Below are positions 59,156 through 64,000 of a DNA stretch of 64,000 bases, piece by piece (position 1 is the stretch's first letter; the number at the start of each line of letters is the position of its first letter). The notes under the pieces are model-generated. The model was not told where the DNA came from and made no database searches. It saw only the letters and a list, made by a program, of their open reading frames with translations. Position numbers and translations under genes: made by a program. Origin of the DNA: Shewanella sp. MBTL60-007. GTDB lineage: Bacteria; Pseudomonadota; Gammaproteobacteria; Enterobacterales; Shewanellaceae. The stretch is from assembly GCF_019654915.1 (NCBI RefSeq), contig NZ_BPET01000024.1, forward strand, positions 1 to 64,000. The letters are read 5' to 3'.

Positions 59156-59420
59156 CTATCAGAGCATCGATAAATTCACCAGCTTTGGTATCACCAAGAA
59201 AGCATGGCTCAAAAGAGTCGTTAGCAATGTATTTTCTTTGCCCAGGCATATAAGTCATTGCATTCGGATTAGCCGATAAATATTCTTGAAATAACTTACT
59301 AACTTTCTGGCGCCCAAGTCCCGTATGCCGGTATATATCAACTGAAGTTACACTCCCGTTCAGCACAAGCTTTGCATCTATCAGTTTTTTTACTACATCA
59401 TCAAGTAAGGCTCTAGACAT
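59130..59420 (-). CDS. Helix-turn-helix-like small protein
   Basis: 96 residues. SVTSVDIYRHTGLGRQKVSKLFQEYL (about 23-48), with the pattern x-DIYRHTGLGRQKVSKLF, looks like a winged helix-turn-helix. It is followed by MTYMPGQRKYIANDSFEP, which recalls DNA-binding N-terminal modules of plasmid regulators. Possible regulator of the nearby small genes. Confidence 0.55.
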   Translation of the reverse strand: MSRALLDDVVKKLIDAKLVLNGSVTSVDIYRHTGLGRQKVSKLFQEYLSANPNAMTYMPGQRKYIANDSFEPCFLGDTKAGEFIDALIVVFGTFDS

Positions 59421-59435
59421 ACTACTTCCAATTTA

Positions 59436-59801
59436 TTAGCTCAAAGCGTTGTTAAAACGAACCTGCTCTGCATCACGATCCAATTTGATTAACGGGCTTG
59501 TCTTCTCCTTGAACAAGCCTTTGTGTCCTTGAACACATGAAACACTATATATTTGACTCATGGTAAATACTTTAACATTAATTCTCCCCCTCGCTTGCTT
59601 AGGGTAAAACACATGCATTTCAAGGTTATCTTCATCATAACCAGCCTATATCCAGTGTACATATCCATGAGGAACATCAATCGTAACGGTTTTCACGATG
59701 CACTCTAATTGTCTATTAGGTGCAAAAATCTTAAATCGCGGGTTTACAAATGCTTTGAGCTGGAAAAAAGTATCAACCTGCTCGCCGTTTTCCAGCTCCA
59801 T
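59436..59801 (-). pseudogene. Small gene interrupted by an in-frame TAG
   Basis: A 121-codon frame from the ATG at 59801 is interrupted by one TAG at 59646-59648 (after ...PHGYVHWI, before AGYDEDNLEMHVFYPKQ). The frame is open on both sides and reads as one protein, so a nonsense mutation (perhaps CAG to TAG) or amber readthrough is likely. Downstream ATGs could give a 60- or 41-residue fragment. Function unknown. Confidence 0.6.
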
Positions 59802-59814
59802 ACTTGATTCTCTC

Positions 59815-60168
59815 TCACTTTTTTTTGTAAGTATAATTATTAATCAGCTTATACTTTGATACTTCCCGAATCACATTGTTATCTACTTGCTTAAAACACT
59901 GCTTTAATGCCGCAGCATAAGCATATCCATTTTTTGTAGCCAGATTCCCAATTGGTATAACTTTAAAGCAAAACTTGTCTCCCTTTGAGGACTCAAACGA
60001 ACCTGAGCAATAAACACCATCTAAATCACCAAAATGTATAGGCTGATCTGACCCAACTAGTGCAGCGGCAAAGTCAAAGAGGTTGGACGTAGAAAGATCA
60101 ACAGCCAGTACGTCATTGAGAATATTCGCTTTGCCCTTTTCGTCCATGGACTTACATAAAATGAACAT
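59815..60168 (-). CDS. Unknown protein
   Basis: 117 residues, soluble, three cysteines, Lys-rich C-terminus. It ends just before the interrupted gene. No family recognised. Confidence 0.6.
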   Translation of the reverse strand: MFILCKSMDEKGKANILNDVLAVDLSTSNLFDFAAALVGSDQPIHFGDLDGVYCSGSFESSKGDKFCFKVIPIGNLATKNGYAYAAALKQCFKQVDNNVIREVSKYKLINNYTYKKK

Positions 60169-60204
60169 CGTTTTATCCTGAGTATTGATTAGAAATGAAT
60201 TATT

Positions 60205-60444
60205 TTAGAATTTTTTGCTAGTTTCAATAGGGCTTAAGCAGTCAACTAACTCGCTTATTAGTTCAATTTCACACTCAACTTCTTCGTCAGTATCCGAATA
60301 AAAAACAACTAGACCGTAAGCTTCTGAAGAATATCCTTCAATTTTTCTTCCTTTCCAACTACCAGAATAATCTGGTTCTCCAGGGAAGCTGTTAATACAT
60401 TCAGGTTCACTATCTCTTAACGACATTCTAAAATTCTCTATCAT
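60205..60444 (-). CDS. Small acidic protein, unknown
   Basis: 79 residues, very acidic (YSDTDEEVECEIELISEL). A single domain without signal peptide; could mimic nucleic acid or inhibit a basic partner, but this is only composition. Ribosome site weak. Confidence 0.5.
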   Translation of the reverse strand: MIENFRMSLRDSEPECINSFPGEPDYSGSWKGRKIEGYSSEAYGLVVFYSDTDEEVECEIELISELVDCLSPIETSKKF

Positions 60445-60543
60445 TTGTCAGCTTGAATAGGCTCAAACTTTAAAACCAAATTATTGCCCCAATTTAACTA
60501 AACTTTCTGGCTGTGAAAATATACCAATAGCTTTTGTTACTGA

Positions 60544-60828
60544 TTAAATCTTCAACGCCTTGAGCTCTCTTGCAAGCAATTCACAGTCTTTATCATTCAG
60601 CGCCCCGACTTGGCAAAATGACAGTAACTCATTTATGAGCGACTTTTGCTTAATCTGCTCCATTTCGCTCAATTTACCCATACATTTTGGCTTTTGCCCG
60701 AAGTAACTTTGGAGTTTAGCCGCAGCAACGCCCCTTAGTTCCTCGTCTACCAGTATCGCTTGTGAAGTAGCGCTTGCTTGAGTAACCACTAGCATTAAGC
60801 CAAAACTTAACAGTCTAAATATTTTCAT
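60544..60828 (-). CDS. Small secreted protein, unknown
   Basis: 94 residues from the ATG at 60828 (GGAGTTGAT upstream) with a signal peptide (LLSFGLMLVVTQASA) and three cysteines in the mature part. Follows the terminator of the DndC-like gene. Function unknown. Confidence 0.65.
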   Translation of the reverse strand: MKIFRLLSFGLMLVVTQASATSQAILVDEELRGVAAAKLQSYFGQKPKCMGKLSEMEQIKQKSLINELLSFCQVGALNDKDCELLARELKALKI

Positions 60829-60845
60829 ATCAACTCCATCGAAAA

Positions 60846-60872
60846 TAAAAAAAGCCCGCATAATGCGGGCTT
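60846..60872. terminator. Terminator after the DndC-like gene
   Basis: Perfect 10-bp AAGCCCGCAT / ATGCGGGCTT stem followed by a T7 tract on the - strand. Confidence 0.9.
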
Positions 60873-60884
60873 CAAAGGGAGGTC

Positions 60885-62642
60885 TTAGCCAAATAAAGAT
60901 GGTTGCAAGGCTTCTGCCTTAGCTGCATTCTCATTTTGAACTATTTGCTCCATGATTTTTTTTGGTACAGCTCGCGCCATAATGAGTTGATCAACCGGTA
61001 TACCGTCAGGGTTTCTCAACGAATTAAGCGTTTGAGCTCGTTTTGCATCATCATTCAAGCGAGATATTGACCCCTTTGGGATCTCAATAACGCCAGACTC
61101 AAGCAGAGCTTTGAGCATTACAGTCGGGCATTTGTCTGTTAGATGACCACTATCCCGTAAACGCAGATAATACTCTTCGACAAACATCATCGCTTTCGCG
61201 CCCTCAGTAACGACTTTTAACTGCTTAGACTCAGTAAAACGAATCACTTGATTGCTTACACCATCTCGATAATAAACCATCGCTGCATCTTTATGTTCTC
61301 CATACAACATATCGTCATCCAATCCTTGCGAATCGGTATAATCAACATAATCGCCAAGAGGAAAATAAAGGTACTCAGGTGTAAAGGCTTGTTCAACTTC
61401 AACGGTCTCGGGGATCGGATAAAATTTGCCTTCGTTATACACTTCATGCCAAATTTTAAACGCTAACCCAGGCTCGCTTTCACCGCCCTCTCTTGCCCAG
61501 TGATACTGAATAGCCACCAGCTCCTTATAATCAACCAGTGAAATATCAAAGTTGCCTGTTTTCTGATAGCAATCGTATTGCAACGACAATACCATTCTCA
61601 ACAGATTTGCTCGATATTCGAGGTTGTATTGGTTTATACCAACCTTGACCCACCCCTCTTTCATCTGACGACCAACAAGTGCTCGATGGTTATAACCGAA
61701 CAGCGTGTTTAGCATATATCGCCTCAGCTGATTAAGTGGTTTCATAAATCCATAAGTTTCTGGATCAATTGATATTTGTGCCTCTAACGAGTCATCATTT
61801 TTGGACATACAGCACAGAACACAACCAAATCTGGCCCCACAAAATTTGGAACTTGCGCCTTTTGCGAACAAATCACATGTGCCGCCATTGCCTGCAGAGT
61901 AGTGCTTTTTCATTAGATTAAGGTTGTCCGAAAACGCCTCAATGTCACCGTCATCAATGATGCGAAATAGTGACCAGACATCATCCAGCGTCCAATCTTT
62001 TATCAATGATTGACTTAGACCTAAATCAGTCGCAACTATTCGTTCAGCACTTTCATTACGCTTTTTTAAGTTGGCAGCTCGAATCGCTGATTCATCATCT
62101 CTTGAGCCACTGACGGAACAGACTTTATTAGTTTGGTGTTTAGCCCCCACTTCTGCTAAAAACGCTTTCATGGGTAAGATTTTCCAACTATAAGCGCAAT
62201 CTCTTGCCTTACTTGTTGTTTTTGCACTGCGTAAGAGCTTCCCGCGCCCTAGATATTCAACTAGGGGATTAGCAGCGAGTGATGGATTGAGTTCACGAGT
62301 GAAGATCGGAAGCCCATGCGTTTTAGCATAAATTTCGGCATCTTCATGGAGCGTTAACATGTAATCATGCAGCACCATGTTGTCCAAGCCCGTGTTTGTT
62401 GTCGCAATATACAATGGTCCCACATCAGGATTAATTGCTATTGCTCTGCGAAGTCCTTCAATGACGCACACTAAAGCTGCGCCTGAGTCCTTTCCGCTGA
62501 GACCAAGACAAACCACATAATTATCAAGAAACAGCTTTTCAGCCCTTGCTACAGTGGTTTCGTACTTAGGGTGATCATGTTCTAGCACATCATAATCATA
62601 ATGAGGGTTAAAGGTTTGGATCACTTGGTTTGAATTGAACAT
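60885..62642 (-). CDS. DndC-like PAPS-reductase-family sulfurtransferase
   Basis: 585 residues. N-terminal PP-loop LGLSGKDSGAA (about 46-56), then a Cys cluster near residues 255-275 (GGTCDLFAKGASSKFC, then GARFGCVLCCMS) which matches the iron-sulfur motif RFGC-x-x-C of DndC. In DNA phosphorothioation DndC activates sulfur, but no dndB, D or E is seen here. Orphan members of this family occur on phages and plasmids and may modify nucleic acids differently. Preceded by leader copy 7, with GGAGGC as ribosome site. Confidence 0.75.
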   Translation of the reverse strand: MFNSNQVIQTFNPHYDYDVLEHDHPKYETTVARAEKLFLDNYVVCLGLSGKDSGAALVCVIEGLRRAIAINPDVGPLYIATTNTGLDNMVLHDYMLTLHEDAEIYAKTHGLPIFTRELNPSLAANPLVEYLGRGKLLRSAKTTSKARDCAYSWKILPMKAFLAEVGAKHQTNKVCSVSGSRDDESAIRAANLKKRNESAERIVATDLGLSQSLIKDWTLDDVWSLFRIIDDGDIEAFSDNLNLMKKHYSAGNGGTCDLFAKGASSKFCGARFGCVLCCMSKNDDSLEAQISIDPETYGFMKPLNQLRRYMLNTLFGYNHRALVGRQMKEGWVKVGINQYNLEYRANLLRMVLSLQYDCYQKTGNFDISLVDYKELVAIQYHWAREGGESEPGLAFKIWHEVYNEGKFYPIPETVEVEQAFTPEYLYFPLGDYVDYTDSQGLDDDMLYGEHKDAAMVYYRDGVSNQVIRFTESKQLKVVTEGAKAMMFVEEYYLRLRDSGHLTDKCPTVMLKALLESGVIEIPKGSISRLNDDAKRAQTLNSLRNPDGIPVDQLIMARAVPKKIMEQIVQNENAAKAEALQPSLFG

Positions 62643-62645
62643 ATT

Positions 62646-62690
62646 GCCTCCGAGATGGAGTGAAATTCGTCCCTAACGGGATGAAGCTCA
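62646..62690 (-). promoter_or_regulatory. Intergenic hairpin before the DndC-like gene
   Basis: TTCATCCC-GTTA-GGGACGAA hairpin followed by CACTCC, whose CTCC can pair with GGAG of the ribosome site. A degenerate member of the switch family. Confidence 0.4.
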
Positions 62691-62720
62691 GTGGTGAATG
62701 GCAGAATGCCAAGAATGGTT

Positions 62721-62831
62721 AATACCAGAGGTATGTCGGGCAACGCCCCGCTTGTCGATCACAAGCTAGATCTTCACTGCACAGCAGTAAAAATGGTATG
62801 GCATAGGCCATGTGAAGCAGTCGCTTCAGAT
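62721..62831 (-). ncRNA. Multi-hairpin leader element, copy 7
   Basis: On the - strand: P0 TGAAGC-GACT-GCTTCA, CATACC box, P1 ACTGC-TGT-GCAGT, P2 GCTTGT-GATCG-ACAAGC, core AGCGGGG, P3 CGGG...CCCG, linker GAC, P4 ATACC-TCT-GGTAT. Compared with copies 5 and 6, P0, P2 and P4 all change on both sides of the stem. The rest of 62832-63116 shows no gene. Confidence 0.8.
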
Positions 62832-63116
62832 GTCTTATGAGGGAGGCAAATTAATTGGTGATCAGAGGTTAGTTCTGATTGAGATTGGATTTCTTAATGG
62901 TGGCTCGGCTACCCGAGTAATATTTATACTATTCCAAGATGGCTTTGCTGGCAAATAAACAAGTTGTTTCGATTACCTTGCGACACTAACAAGCGTTTAT
63001 GAACACAGCGTTTATGAACTGGCTTCTAACCAATTTTTGGACAGAAATGAGCTAGATTTTTTGCACTAATGCGCAGAGTTCAAGTTAGAAAAAGTACCTT
63101 GAAACTTTAGGGCTTC

Positions 63117-63773
63117 CTATGACATATAGCTCAATAGAAACGACTCTATATCTCTAATCATATTTTGAACATCTTTCTCAGAAAACAATTCAGGTTTTCC
63201 ATGTGCCGCATTGTTACGGATATCTGCGATAGCTGTAATTTGCTTCTGCTGTAATTTATTGTACAGCCCTAGCTTAGCAAGTTGAGAATTCATTGTGTCG
63301 AGTTTGCCATGGGGAATAGCATTATCAGAACATAAATCACGCAATGCTGTTTCTAAAACAACCCCCGCAATTACAGCAGAAGCTAGCTTATAACCATTTT
63401 TAAGAAGCTCTTCAGCTTGCATCAATTCACTTTCGAACACTTCAGCCTGAACTAGTTGCTTTAGCGAGATAAGATAGCCACCTTCGAAGTCTTCTTTTGC
63501 CGCTGAGAATATAGCACCTAGACGTCTTAGGTCACCATATAAAGACCCTATTGTTTTAAGCTTTTCATTTGCGTCAAAAGCTAAAAAGTGTTGTGAGTTT
63601 TCACCACATACGGTACTCAATAAATGTCTTACCTTAACTTTCCAACCAATAAATAGCTCATTATCAATTGTTTCAGAAGGACCATATGTTCCTTGTACTG
63701 TAGTCTTAGTGCTTTTAATCGTATCTAGTTGATCTTGCAATTCATTAAAACGCTGAATTAATATTTTATTCAT
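63117..63773 (-). CDS. HEPN-domain protein
   Basis: 218 residues, helical. The C-terminal part has VIAGVVLETALRDLC (about 135-150) and IADIRNNAAHGKPELF (about 185-200). The R-N-N-A-A-H motif is the R-x4-H signature of HEPN domains, many of which are RNA-cutting toxins or defence effectors; others are inactive. No MNT-type antitoxin partner is adjacent in the window. Confidence 0.65.
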   Translation of the reverse strand: MNKILIQRFNELQDQLDTIKSTKTTVQGTYGPSETIDNELFIGWKVKVRHLLSTVCGENSQHFLAFDANEKLKTIGSLYGDLRRLGAIFSAAKEDFEGGYLISLKQLVQAEVFESELMQAEELLKNGYKLASAVIAGVVLETALRDLCSDNAIPHGKLDTMNSQLAKLGLYNKLQQKQITAIADIRNNAAHGKPELFSEKDVQNMIRDIESFLLSYMS

Positions 63774-63833
63774 TATCTCTCCAGATCTACAACCTAAACG
63801 CCAATCGTTTGAAAATCCGTCTTAAGCCCCTAG

Positions 63834-64000
63834 TTAGTTTTCTGGCCGAAGAACTACCTTTATGAAATCCTCACCGTATAATGTTAAGGATCTTACCCAA
63901 TAATTCAATGGATTATTGGGTGTGTTTTTGTCTTGCAATTCAATAAGCCCTAGACGAGTTAAGTTAGAAAGTGATTTCAAAATATTAGCTTCACTGGCTT
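63834..64000 (-). CDS. C-terminal end of a gene cut by the window edge
   Basis: An open frame from the right edge to the TAA at 63834-63836 gives about 54 residues (SEANILKSLSNLTRLGLIEL...VVLRPEN). The L-x-N-L-x-x-L-G-L-I pattern recalls the C-terminus of DUF4393-like proteins. Partial; function unknown. Confidence 0.55.
   Translation of the reverse strand, partial: ASEANILKSLSNLTRLGLIELQDKNTPNNPLNYWVRSLTLYGEDFIKVVLRPEN

Noticed and set aside
7895..62831. Multi-hairpin elements as simple terminators or integron attC sites
   Set aside because: They have a conserved unpaired core, lack T-tracts, precede genes in one orientation and no integrase is present.
1..64000. CRISPR array
   Set aside because: The repeated elements are few, far apart, unequal and structured; no regular spacer-repeat pattern and no cas operon. 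The Cas4-like protein stands alone.
1..64000. Insertion sequences or transposases
   Set aside because: No transposase-like protein or terminal inverted repeats recognised.

Overview
This window looks like the backbone of a large, AT-rich conjugative element (plasmid or ICE) from Vibrionaceae or a close marine gamma-proteobacterium. The evidence is a complete run of GI-type (MPF-G, PFGI-1/ICEHin1056-like) mating-pair genes, a thin type IVb pilus operon, a RecE/RecT pair, a CobS/CobT-like AAA plus VWA pair, a RadC-like gene and a GlyGly-CTERM protease. No chromosomal housekeeping genes, rRNA or tRNA are visible. No relaxase, coupling protein, integrase or partition gene was recognised, so part of the element lies outside the window. 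Host and element type are inferences.

Layout. 1-4.9 kb (+): a palindromic operator region, recE, recT and unknown genes, one with a ~70% identical paralogue at 54.4 kb. 4.9-5.9 kb: mostly noncoding, with nested palindromes and DnaA-box-like words. 5.9-16.5 kb (mostly -): VWA, AAA, DUF3150-like, ferredoxin-like, DUF1173-like and unknown genes. 16.7-34.5 kb (-): MPF-G secretion genes, split between 20.0 and 25.0 kb by a Cas4-like nuclease pair, a large Upf1-like helicase and a putative replication initiator. 35.3-36.5 kb: a secreted metzincin protease. 36.7-47.4 kb: the pilus operon (PilL-like to PilV). 47.5-63.8 kb: accessory genes (secreted nuclease, DUF4942 methyltransferase, broken radC, HigBA-like toxin-antitoxin, GNAT, DndC-like sulfurtransferase, HEPN protein). 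A partial gene runs off the right edge.

The most striking content is in the RNA leaders of the two accessory blocks (6-13 kb and 49.5-62.7 kb). (1) Seven copies of an RNA-like leader of four or five successive hairpins (P0-P4) sit at the heads of transcription units. The stems keep pairing while their sequences change, and a short core (AGCGGRG then GAY) is constant. (2) At least twelve genes have a second element just upstream of the ribosome binding site. In it an anti-Shine-Dalgarno segment, different for each gene, can pair either with that gene's own Shine-Dalgarno or with an upstream mimic of it. Which pairing forms appears to be set by an alternative GGG/CCC hairpin. Together these suggest an element-wide, RNA-based expression programme that I cannot match to a family I know.

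Working model (inference): MPF-G genes build the transfer channel and its pilus. The PilL-V operon builds a thin pilus whose tip adhesin carries phage-tail-fibre-like repeats and may choose recipients. RecE/RecT, RadC, the AAA/VWA pair and the helicase-nuclease module act on DNA after entry or in defence. The RNA leaders would co-ordinate expression of the accessory genes.
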